Source of the DNA: Pseudomonas fluorescens
GTDB taxonomy: Bacteria > Pseudomonadota > Gammaproteobacteria > Pseudomonadales > Pseudomonadaceae
NCBI RefSeq assembly: GCF_018614655.1
Contig: NZ_JAGGOG010000011.1
Location: 1 to 64,000, forward strand
Length of the DNA stretch: 64,000 bases
Direction of reading: 5' to 3'
The position numbers and the translations under genes are program-made. Under the pieces are notes generated by a model. That model ran no database searches and was not told where the DNA came from. It saw only the letters and a list, made by a program, of their open reading frames with translations. How positions within the stretch are numbered: position 1 is the first letter of the stretch; each line of letters starts with the position of its first letter. This document shows, piece by piece, positions 57,001 through 64,000 of the stretch.

Positions 57001-58269
57001 ATGAATAAGCGAATTGTTGTGACCGGCATGGGTGCAGTGACCCCGCTGGGGAACGGCGTGGAACAGACGTGGAAACGCTTGCTGGCGGGCCACTCCGGGA
57101 TACGCCGACTGCCGGAGCAACTGGTCGGCGACCTGGCGATCAGCATTGGCGGGCAAGTACTGGACCGCATTCAGGACCCTGAAGCCGGGTTTGACCCGGA
57201 CACCGTCATCCCGGCCAAAGAACAGCGCAAGATGGACCGCTTCATCGTGTTTGCCCTGGCCGCCGCTCAAGAGGCCCTGGCCCAGGCCGGCTGGAATCCG
57301 CAAACTGCGTCGCAACAGGAACGTACCGCGACCATTATTGCCTCTGGCGTCGGCGGTTTTCCGGCGATTGCCGAGGCGGTGCGGACCGCGGACAGCAAAG
57401 GCCCGCGACGCTTGTCACCGTTCACCATTCCCTCGTTCCTCGGCAACATGGCCGCCGGACATGTGTCGATCCAGCATCGGCTGAAAGGCCCGCTCGGCTC
57501 CCCCGTCACCGCCTGCGCTGCCGGTGTGCAAGCGATTGGCGATGCGGCCCGGATGATTCGCGCGGGAGAAATTGACATCGCCGTTTGCGGCGGCGCCGAA
57601 GCCTGTATTCACAGGGTCAGCCTGGGCGGTTTTGCCGCTGCGCGCGCGTTGTCCCACAGCTATAACGCCACTCCCGAGCTGGCCTCGCGCCCCTTCGATC
57701 AAGGCCGCGACGGTTTTGTCATGGGCGAAGGTGCCGGATTGTTGGTCATCGAAGAACTCGAACATGCGCTGGCCCGGGGCGCGATCCCCATCGCGGAGCT
57801 GGTGGGATACGGCACCAGCGCCGACGCTTATCACATGACCTCCGGCCCGGAGGATGGGTCTGGTGCCCGCAGGGCAATGGAGTTGGCGATCCAGCAGGCG
57901 GGGATCACTGCGGCGCAGATCCAGCATTTGAACGCCCATGCAACGTCGACCCCGGTGGGTGATAACGGCGAGTTGGCGGCCATCAACGCATTATTCGGCG
58001 CACGCGCGGGCTTAGCGATCAGCGCAACGAAGTCGGCAACCGGCCACCTGCTGGGTGCCGCAGGAGGAATCGAGGCGATATTCACGGTGCTCGCCTTACG
58101 CGACCAGATTGCCCCCGCCACGCTGAACCTGGACCACCCGGACGACGCGGCCGCAGGACTTGACCTGGTGCGCGGTGCAGCCCGGTCGATGCCTATCGAA
58201 TATGCAATATCCAACGGGTTCGGGTTTGGCGGCGTCAACGCCAGCGTGCTGTTCAAGCGCTGGGGCTGA
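57001..58269 (+). CDS. FabF-like beta-ketoacyl-ACP synthase
   Basis: 422 residues, a thiolase-fold condensing enzyme of the FabF type. The catalytic triad is complete: Cys172 (TACAAG), His313 (NAHATSTPVGD) and His349 (ATGHLLGA). It would condense malonyl-ACP with an acyl-ACP. It is not in a fab or polyketide cluster and has no acyl carrier gene next to it, so it is a stand-alone paralogue whose acyl substrate is unknown. It sits between two cobalamin-controlled operons and is divergent from an HxlR regulator. Confidence 0.9.
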   Translation: MNKRIVVTGMGAVTPLGNGVEQTWKRLLAGHSGIRRLPEQLVGDLAISIGGQVLDRIQDPEAGFDPDTVIPAKEQRKMDRFIVFALAAAQEALAQAGWNPQTASQQERTATIIASGVGGFPAIAEAVRTADSKGPRRLSPFTIPSFLGNMAAGHVSIQHRLKGPLGSPVTACAAGVQAIGDAARMIRAGEIDIAVCGGAEACIHRVSLGGFAAARALSHSYNATPELASRPFDQGRDGFVMGEGAGLLVIEELEHALARGAIPIAELVGYGTSADAYHMTSGPEDGSGARRAMELAIQQAGITAAQIQHLNAHATSTPVGDNGELAAINALFGARAGLAISATKSATGHLLGAAGGIEAIFTVLALRDQIAPATLNLDHPDDAAAGLDLVRGAARSMPIEYAISNGFGFGGVNASVLFKRWG

Positions 58270-58324
58270 CGCCTTGTAACCGCGTATTTGACGTGAATCC
58301 CCCGCCCATGCTCTCCTACACATC

Positions 58325-58508
58325 TTGTTTCGGGTGCCCTTCACAGGGTGAAACGGGAAACCGGTGAGTCATGAAGTTATGACGAGTCCGGTGCTGCCCC
58401 CGCAACGGTAAGCGAGCGAAGCATCAGAGCCACTGTGTCGACACGACATGGGAAGGCGATGCTTTTTGACGTCAAGTCCCTCGCAAGCCCGGAGACCGGC
58501 CCGAAAAA
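58325..58508 (+). promoter_or_regulatory. Cobalamin riboswitch upstream of cbtB
   Basis: Conserved parts in order: CGGGTGCCC, GGGAAACCGGTGAGTC, GTGCTGCCCCCGCAACGGTA (58391-58410), GCCACTG, GGGAAGGCG and GCAAGCCCGGAGACCGGC (58483-58500). A terminator-like hairpin follows at 58521-58576. It should repress cbtBA-cobE-cobM in response to adenosylcobalamin. Confidence 0.93.
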
Positions 58509-58520
58509 ATCAGATAACAA

Positions 58521-58576
58521 ACCCGCGGTGGGCGGGCGCTGTTAAGACCCTGCGTGTCTGGCTCGCGGGGTTTTAT
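58521..58576 (+). terminator. Riboswitch expression-platform terminator
   Basis: ACCCGCG (58521-58527) pairs with CGCGGGGT (58564-58571), followed by TTTTAT. It lies just after the aptamer and about 40 bp before the cbtB start, a position fitting a cobalamin-dependent terminator. Confidence 0.6.
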
Positions 58577-58613
58577 GCGCTCGTTTCACCCTGACACTCG
58601 AAAGGGACGCGCC

Positions 58614-58802
58614 ATGTCGATCATCAGCAGTACCTCCCGCACCACCAGCAGCACCGCCACCTTGAGCCACCGCCTGATGGCTGCCATCGGCGCGTCGATT
58701 CTCGGCGCGTGCCTGGTGTATTTTGCCGGTTTCTCGCATATCGAAGCGGTGCACAATGCCGCCCACGATACCCGCCACAGCGCCGCGTTCCCGTGCCATT
58801 GA
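58614..58802 (+). CDS. cbtB: Cobalt transporter subunit CbtB
   Basis: 62 residues with one TM segment (about 22-42, LMAAIGASILGACLVYFAGF) and a His-rich tail (EAVHNAAHDTRHSAAFPCH) that probably binds cobalt. CbtB and CbtA form a predicted B12-regulated cobalt transporter. AAAGGGA lies before the ATG. cbtA follows 11 bp later. Confidence 0.9.
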   Translation: MSIISSTSRTTSSTATLSHRLMAAIGASILGACLVYFAGFSHIEAVHNAAHDTRHSAAFPCH

Positions 58803-58813
58803 GACCTGCCGAC

Positions 58814-59515
58814 ATGATCAAGCGTATCGCGCAAACCGCAGGTTTCACCGGCTTGCTGGCGGCCCTGCTGCTGACCCTGCTGCAAAGCTTCTGGGTCGCC
58901 CCGTTGATTCTCCAGGCGGAAACCTTCGAGAAAGCGCCAGCCACTGAGGTTCATGAACATGCTGGCGGCGCGGCCGCCGCTCACAATCACGACGCCGAAG
59001 CCTGGGAGCCGGAAGATGGCTGGCAGCGCGTGCTGTCCACCACCGGCGGCAATCTGGTGGTTGCCGTAGGTTTCGCCCTGATGCTCGCCGGGCTTTACAC
59101 GTTGCGGGCACCCACTCGCACCGCCCAGGGCCTGCTGTGGGGCTTGGCCGGTTATGCCACCTTCGTGCTGGCGCCGACCCTTGGCTTGCCGCCTGAGTTA
59201 CCGGGCACTGCCGCCGCCGACCTGGCGCAACGACAAGTCTGGTGGATCGGTACTGCGGCCTCTACCGCTGCCGGTATCGCGCTGATCGTATTCGGTCGCA
59301 ACTGGCTGCTGAAAGTACTGGGCGTGGCGATTCTGGTGGTGCCTCACGTGATTGGCGCACCGCAACCGGAAGTCCACTCGATGCTGGCACCGCAAGCCCT
59401 GGAAGCGCAGTTCAAGATTGCCTCGCAGTTGACTAACGTCGCGTTCTGGCTGGCCTTGGGCCTGATCAGTGCCTGGCTGTTTCGCCGTAACCGCGACGGT
59501 CAGTACTCAGCATGA
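58814..59515 (+). CDS. cbtA: Cobalt transporter subunit CbtA
   Basis: 233 residues with five to six TM segments and a His-rich periplasmic loop (HEHAGGAAAAHNHDAEAW, about residues 47-64) after TM1. It is the membrane core of the CbtAB cobalt uptake system. The stop overlaps cobE by 4 bp (ATGA). Confidence 0.92.
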   Translation: MIKRIAQTAGFTGLLAALLLTLLQSFWVAPLILQAETFEKAPATEVHEHAGGAAAAHNHDAEAWEPEDGWQRVLSTTGGNLVVAVGFALMLAGLYTLRAPTRTAQGLLWGLAGYATFVLAPTLGLPPELPGTAAADLAQRQVWWIGTAASTAAGIALIVFGRNWLLKVLGVAILVVPHVIGAPQPEVHSMLAPQALEAQFKIASQLTNVAFWLALGLISAWLFRRNRDGQYSA

Positions 59516-59916
59516 ACACAGTGCCGACCCTGGTGGTCGGCCTGGGTTGCCAGCGGGGCTGTGACGTCGACACCCTGCTCAACCTGTTCCATACGGCCCT
59601 CGATGCCTGCGGGATCGAACGCCAGCGGGTCACTGCGTTGGCCAGTATCGATCGCAAGCGGGATGAGCCGGGATTGCTGGCCCTGGCCAAGGTCCTGGAT
59701 CTGCCACTGCAGTTTTTCAGTGCCGGCCAATTGGCGGTTTATGAAGCTCGACTGAGCCATAAGTCGCCCATCGCCCATGCACATACCGGCTGCTACGGCA
59801 TCGCCGAAAGCGCCGCCCTGGCCCTGGCCGAATGCATGGCTCAGGCCCCTGCTTCACTGCTGATCACCCGCCAAAAAAACGCCCAGGCCACCTTTGCATT
59901 AGCGTGTGCCGGCTAA
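59512..59916 (+). CDS. cobE: Cobalamin biosynthesis protein CobE (CbiG C-terminal domain)
   Basis: 134 residues matching the CobE/CbiG_C family: VVGLGCQRGCDVDTLLNLF and TGCYGIAESAALALAE. CobE is needed for aerobic corrin-ring synthesis, probably near the precorrin stage. It overlaps cbtA by 4 bp and lies 81 bp before cobM, in one riboswitch-controlled operon. Confidence 0.88.
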   Translation: MNTVPTLVVGLGCQRGCDVDTLLNLFHTALDACGIERQRVTALASIDRKRDEPGLLALAKVLDLPLQFFSAGQLAVYEARLSHKSPIAHAHTGCYGIAESAALALAECMAQAPASLLITRQKNAQATFALACAG

Positions 59917-59997
59917 ATTCCCGATAATCGTGCCCCTCGATCATGAGCAATCTTCATCTGAAGCCTTGCTCGCACGCGTTTGCACAGGAAAGCATTC

Positions 59998-60744
59998 ATG
60001 ACCGTCTTTTTCATCGGCGCCGGCCCCGGTGACCCGGAGCTGATCACCGTCAAGGGCCAACGGCTGATTCGCAGTTGCCCGGTGATCATCTATGCCGGTT
60101 CCCTGGTGCCCGCCGCCGTACTGGAAGGCCATCAGGCTGAGCAAGTGGTCAACAGTGCCGAACTGCACCTGGAACAGATTATCGAGCTGATTAAAGTCGC
60201 CCATGAAAAGGGCCAGGATATTGCTCGGGTGCATTCTGGCGATCCCAGCCTGTATGGCGCGATTGGTGAGCAGATCCGCTGCTTGAGAGAGCTGGGAATA
60301 CCGTTTCAGATCATTCCAGGCGTGACAGCCGTGGCGGCCTGCGCCGCGCTGCTGGAGACCGAACTGACGCTGCCGGACATTGCCCAGAGCGTGATCCTGA
60401 CCCGTTATGCCGATAAAACCGCAATGCCGGCAGGTGAGGCGTTCAGCAGCCTGGCCCAGCACGGCACGACCATGGCGATTCACCTGGGGGTCAATCACCT
60501 TGAGAAGATCGTCGCCGAACTGCTACCCCATTACGGCGCGGATTGCCCGATTGCCGTGGTGCATCGGGCGACTTGGCCCGATCAGGACTGGGCTATTGGA
60601 ACCCTTGCGGATATTGCCGGGAAAGTCGCGGCCAAGGGCTTCAGGCGTACGGCGTTGATTGTGGTGGGTCGGGTGTTGGCCAGTGACAGTTTCAGTGAGT
60701 CGTCGCTGTATCGCGCGGGGCATGCCCACCTTTATCGGCCCTGA
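59998..60744 (+). CDS. cobM: Precorrin-4 C11-methyltransferase CobM
   Basis: 248 residues, an SAM-dependent tetrapyrrole methylase: VFFIGAGPGDPELITVKGQR and YAGSL, ARVHSGDPSLYGAIGEQ. It methylates C-11 of precorrin-4 to form precorrin-5. I start at MTVFFIG (59998), with AGGAAAG upstream; a start 6 codons earlier would include that site. It is the last gene of cbtBA-cobE-cobM and a REPIN follows. Confidence 0.92.
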   Translation: MTVFFIGAGPGDPELITVKGQRLIRSCPVIIYAGSLVPAAVLEGHQAEQVVNSAELHLEQIIELIKVAHEKGQDIARVHSGDPSLYGAIGEQIRCLRELGIPFQIIPGVTAVAACAALLETELTLPDIAQSVILTRYADKTAMPAGEAFSSLAQHGTTMAIHLGVNHLEKIVAELLPHYGADCPIAVVHRATWPDQDWAIGTLADIAGKVAAKGFRRTALIVVGRVLASDSFSESSLYRAGHAHLYRP

Positions 60745-60761
60745 AGAAACGCGGAACAACC

Positions 60762-60850
60762 TGTGGGAGCGGGCTTGCTCGCGAATGCGGTGGGTCATTT
60801 GAAACATATTTACCTGACATTCCGCCTTCGCGAGCAAGCCCGCTCCCACA
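60762..60850. repeat. REPIN (GTGGGAG family) after cobM
   Basis: TGTGGGAGCGGGCTTGCTCG is inverted as CGAGCAAGCCCGCTCCCACA, separated by about 49 bp. The arms are perfect for 20 bp or more. This is the cleanest GTGGGAG-family copy in the window. Confidence 0.92.
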
Positions 60851-60898
60851 TTGAATTTCATTGGTATAAAGACCTCGAGCAACCCTAAATCCCAGGCA

Positions 60899-60931
60899 TA
60901 AAAAAACGGCGCTCACGGGCGCCGTTTTTTT
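60899..60931. terminator. Bidirectional terminator between cobM and nfuA
   Basis: AAAAAAACGGCGC-TCACG-GGCGCCGTTTTTTT: A-run, GC stem and T-run on both sides, between convergent genes. It should end nfuA transcripts and any readthrough from the cob operon. Confidence 0.92.
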
Positions 60932-60951
60932 GTTCGCAGCGAACGCCTTAC

Positions 60952-61545
<594 letters not shown>

Positions 61546-61633
61546 TCACAGGCTTGCCCGCAGTTTACGCCAAATTATTACGGAGGTACAAAGTCCTAGT
61601 GTTTTTGTCGGGATAGGCTTTTTTGGGGGCGGT

Positions 61634-61717
61634 GGGATTGGGGGTATATCCGTTGTTGCGGTGATGGCGGAACCAATAGCAGCCATTACCGCAGAAACGG
61701 ATATGTCCCCAACCCCC
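61634..61717. repeat. Imperfect long inverted repeat beside cti
   Basis: The left arm 61634-61668 (with GGGGGTATATCCGTTGTTGC and GGTGATGGC) pairs with 61682-61717 (GCCATTACCGC ... GGATATGTCCCC). The loop is 13 bases. This TATATCCG/CGGATAT element is a known type of dispersed repeat in fluorescent pseudomonads and reaches the cti stop codon. It may terminate cti transcription. Confidence 0.75.
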
Positions 61718-64000
61718 TACAAATTCTCATACCGATTCATATCCAACACCCCCTCCTCAACCGGCGCAGTCTCACGTATATACCGCGACAAATCATGAAA
61801 GTACTGCCAAAACAACGGATGGCTCCGACGAATCCCCCACCGATCCACAATTGCCTCAAACCGCTTCGCATCCTTGGCACTCTCCATCGCCGCCACAAAC
61901 GCCGGCACTTCCTCCGCCGGAATATTGAACATGAAATTCGGATAGCTACTAAGCACCCCCGGATAAATCGTTACCGTATCCAGCCCCGGCTGATAGCGAT
62001 AAGCCTCACCCAACATAAACGCCACATTGCTGTGGGCCCGATTGCGCATCAGGCTGTACACCTCACGCTTGCCACTACGGGTTTCAATCCGCAGCATCGT
62101 CGCTTCCGGTAACTGCTCAATCACCTTGAGTCCGGCCGCCGGACGTGAAGTCAAACGGCTCAAGGCCTGTTCCGCATCCTGCAGCGCCGGATCAATACCT
62201 GGGCGCGAGCAATAAGCACTGGCACACCGATTGATCGGGTCCGGGCTGACATTCAGGTCGCTATAACGGACCAGCAGTTGGTTGGCAAAATCACGCTTGG
62301 GGTCCTTTTCATCCAGGCTCAGCCCCGTAGGCTTGTCGTCGTCGATGGCTTCATAATCCATCCACAACTTGACCTTGCCGCTGTTCTGATACCAGTCATC
62401 CAGAAAGCCATCCCGCAAATCCGCAGGCATCAGGCGCAGGAAGTTCTGCTCGGCACCGTTACGGATCAGGTCGAAATACAACCGGGTCTGCGCCTGATGG
62501 GAGACGTTACCGAAGACATCGAAGTTGACCGCCAACTGGTAATAAGTGCGCTCCAGCAGCGGATAGTCGAACAACCACATCGTCTGCGGGACTTCGCCGA
62601 TCAACCCCTTGGTCACCGAAGCGCTGTCGAAGTGGCGGAAAATCGACAGCAGCGCATTGTCATTGCCGGCCCACAGGCTCGACCAACCGGGCGCTGCACT
62701 ATCGGCATAGCTGTCGCGACGCAAGGCTTCATACGCGTTGCGCTTGTCACGATAGGCCAGCCACAGGCTCAACACACTGCCCACATCATCGTTCTGCCCC
62801 GGCATCGCCAGCAACGGCGTAGCCTGGCCACGATAGCGTGCATCGGTGATGTACAGGTCATGATCGGGGTCCTGGAACAGCGTCCAGAAGTTGTCGCGAA
62901 TCACATCTGTGGCGATCTGCCCACGGCATACCGGTCCGCGAATAAAGGTACGCACGAAATATTCGGCGTTATCCAGCATGAACTGGTAGCGCGCCTTGAC
63001 CGGAATGGCTTCGAAGGTCTCGAACGGATTCGCCCGGCGCCCAGGCCCGTAACCCGGCAACGCCTGCACCTGCCAATCGCCGCTGTAGAACAACGACTTG
63101 ATCCGGGCCATTTTCTCGGCACTGAACGGATAGGTGATGTGGGTCTTGTGCACGATCACCCCTTGCACCGGCCACAAGCGGTAGTACACCTGGGTGCCCG
63201 GGTCGTCGTTGGGACGACGGGTGTTGATCAGGTCAATCGGCTGGCCGCTGGGCGTGCGGGAACGCACCCACTGGAAGAAGTGCCCCGGCTCGCCGCCCTC
63301 AAAATAGATGTGGGCCAGGAACAAATGCTCATACAACCAGCGCGCCACCAGGCTTTCGCGGGCGCCGGGCTGATTGAACAGGTTTTCCCATTGCTGGACC
63401 TGCAACGCTTCCTGGGCGCTCGGCGCCAGGCCTTGTTCATCGATGGTCGCACCCGAGGCCAGCCAGCGTTGCAGGGTCTGGTATTGCTGATCGGTCAGGC
63501 CGGTGACCGCCAGCGGCATGCCTTCCTTGGGATGGGCGCCAGCATACGCATCGAATTCGCCGGGCATCGGGCACATATTCTCGCGGTTCAGACCTAAAAC
63601 AATTTCGTCCGGCAACTTGGCATTGGGCTGCAAGGGGGCGTTATGCCCCAACTCAAGCATCCGTGCCATCAACGCCGCTTGGCTGCCCTGGGCGTCCAGT
63701 ACCGAGCCAAACCCCTGGCGCTGCCAGGCGGCCTTACCGAACGCGTCATAAAACAAACGGGTCGGCGGCGTGGCCTTGCTGCGTTCGCCATTGTAGACCG
63801 GAACCTTGGTTGCGCCGCGAGCGGCACCTTCGCCACTGCCCAGGTTGAGCTGGCAAGCCGAGTCATAGCAGGCGTGGCAGGCCACGCACTTCTCGGTAAA
63901 AATCGGTTGAATATCACGGGTATAGGAAATCGCCGGGGCGGGACCTTGGGCCTGTGTACTGCTGGCTATCAGCAAAAGGAAAGTGCTGATGATGAGGCGA
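61717..64000 (-). CDS. cti: Cis/trans fatty acid isomerase Cti (5' end outside window)
   Basis: More than 755 codons, open through the right edge. The visible N-terminus (STFLLLIASSTQAQG) is the tail of a signal peptide, so the start lies beyond 64000. It carries the cytochrome-c-type heme motif CVACH near the beginning and the FATTY-isomerase body with SYTRDIQPIFTEKC and RTPSGQPIDLINTRRPNDDPG. Cti converts cis- to trans-unsaturated fatty acids in the membrane under solvent or heat stress and is periplasmic. The length matches P. putida Cti (about 766). Confidence 0.92.
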   Translation of the reverse strand, partial: RLIISTFLLLIASSTQAQGPAPAISYTRDIQPIFTEKCVACHACYDSACQLNLGSGEGAARGATKVPVYNGERSKATPPTRLFYDAFGKAAWQRQGFGSVLDAQGSQAALMARMLELGHNAPLQPNAKLPDEIVLGLNRENMCPMPGEFDAYAGAHPKEGMPLAVTGLTDQQYQTLQRWLASGATIDEQGLAPSAQEALQVQQWENLFNQPGARESLVARWLYEHLFLAHIYFEGGEPGHFFQWVRSRTPSGQPIDLINTRRPNDDPGTQVYYRLWPVQGVIVHKTHITYPFSAEKMARIKSLFYSGDWQVQALPGYGPGRRANPFETFEAIPVKARYQFMLDNAEYFVRTFIRGPVCRGQIATDVIRDNFWTLFQDPDHDLYITDARYRGQATPLLAMPGQNDDVGSVLSLWLAYRDKRNAYEALRRDSYADSAAPGWSSLWAGNDNALLSIFRHFDSASVTKGLIGEVPQTMWLFDYPLLERTYYQLAVNFDVFGNVSHQAQTRLYFDLIRNGAEQNFLRLMPADLRDGFLDDWYQNSGKVKLWMDYEAIDDDKPTGLSLDEKDPKRDFANQLLVRYSDLNVSPDPINRCASAYCSRPGIDPALQDAEQALSRLTSRPAAGLKVIEQLPEATMLRIETRSGKREVYSLMRNRAHSNVAFMLGEAYRYQPGLDTVTIYPGVLSSYPNFMFNIPAEEVPAFVAAMESAKDAKRFEAIVDRWGIRRSHPLFWQYFHDLSRYIRETAPVEEGVLDMNRYENL

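Overview
The window looks like chromosomal DNA of a Pseudomonas of the fluorescens group. This rests on recognisable gene content and order (ptxS-kguEKTD, fapABCDEF, zwf-gnd, cobW-cobN, cbtBA, nadK with its neighbours, pepN, cti), on GC-rich codon use throughout, and on two REP/REPIN repeat families typical of these bacteria. No rRNA, tRNA, CRISPR array, prophage or IS element was seen.

Layout. 1-6.3 kb: a surface-protein-like hypothetical gene, then the 2-ketogluconate regulator ptxS and the kguEKTD operon, with two copies of the palindrome TGAAACCGGTTTCA. 6.3-6.8 kb: a tandem REPIN array. 6.8-15.4 kb: single metabolic and regulatory genes (chemoreceptor, NCS2 purine permease, LEA2-like lipoprotein, nitrilase with a divergent LysR regulator, DUF883 protein, dpkA, PepSY protein). 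15.5-22.9 kb: an orphan FecR-like gene, then the functional amyloid operon fapA-F, preceded by a -24/-12 promoter and followed, convergently, by a sigma-54 activator with a degenerate receiver domain. 23-28.5 kb: nhaB and a cof-zwf-gnd operon. 28.6-37.8 kb: two very small ORFs, a CptA/EptC-like phosphoethanolamine transferase, a Fur-box TonB receptor, a PtrA-like small protein, a metal-type two-component system and a chromate transporter. 38-49.6 kb: a ZapE-like ATPase, regulators, pepN, and a tightly overlapping run yeaC / DUF2797 / rhomboid / phosphoesterase / nadK on the minus strand.

49.6-60.7 kb is a cobalamin region split into two arms, each headed by a cobalamin riboswitch. The minus-strand arm is cobW-cobN-chlI/chlD (cobaltochelatase). 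The plus-strand arm is cbtB-cbtA-cobE-cobM (cobalt uptake and corrin-ring steps). An HxlR regulator and a FabF-like ketosynthase sit between the arms. The chlI reading frame ends at an A AAA AAG slippery heptamer followed, after 6 nt, by a 10-bp stem; a -1 shift there joins the AAA+ domain to the VWA domain. The window closes with nfuA and the 5'-truncated cis/trans fatty acid isomerase gene cti.

The most notable observations are the chlI/chlD frameshift signal, three cases where REP repeats have become the 3' end of a coding sequence (ptxS, kguK and a 60-codon ORF), and the predicted sigma-54 control of the amyloid operon.
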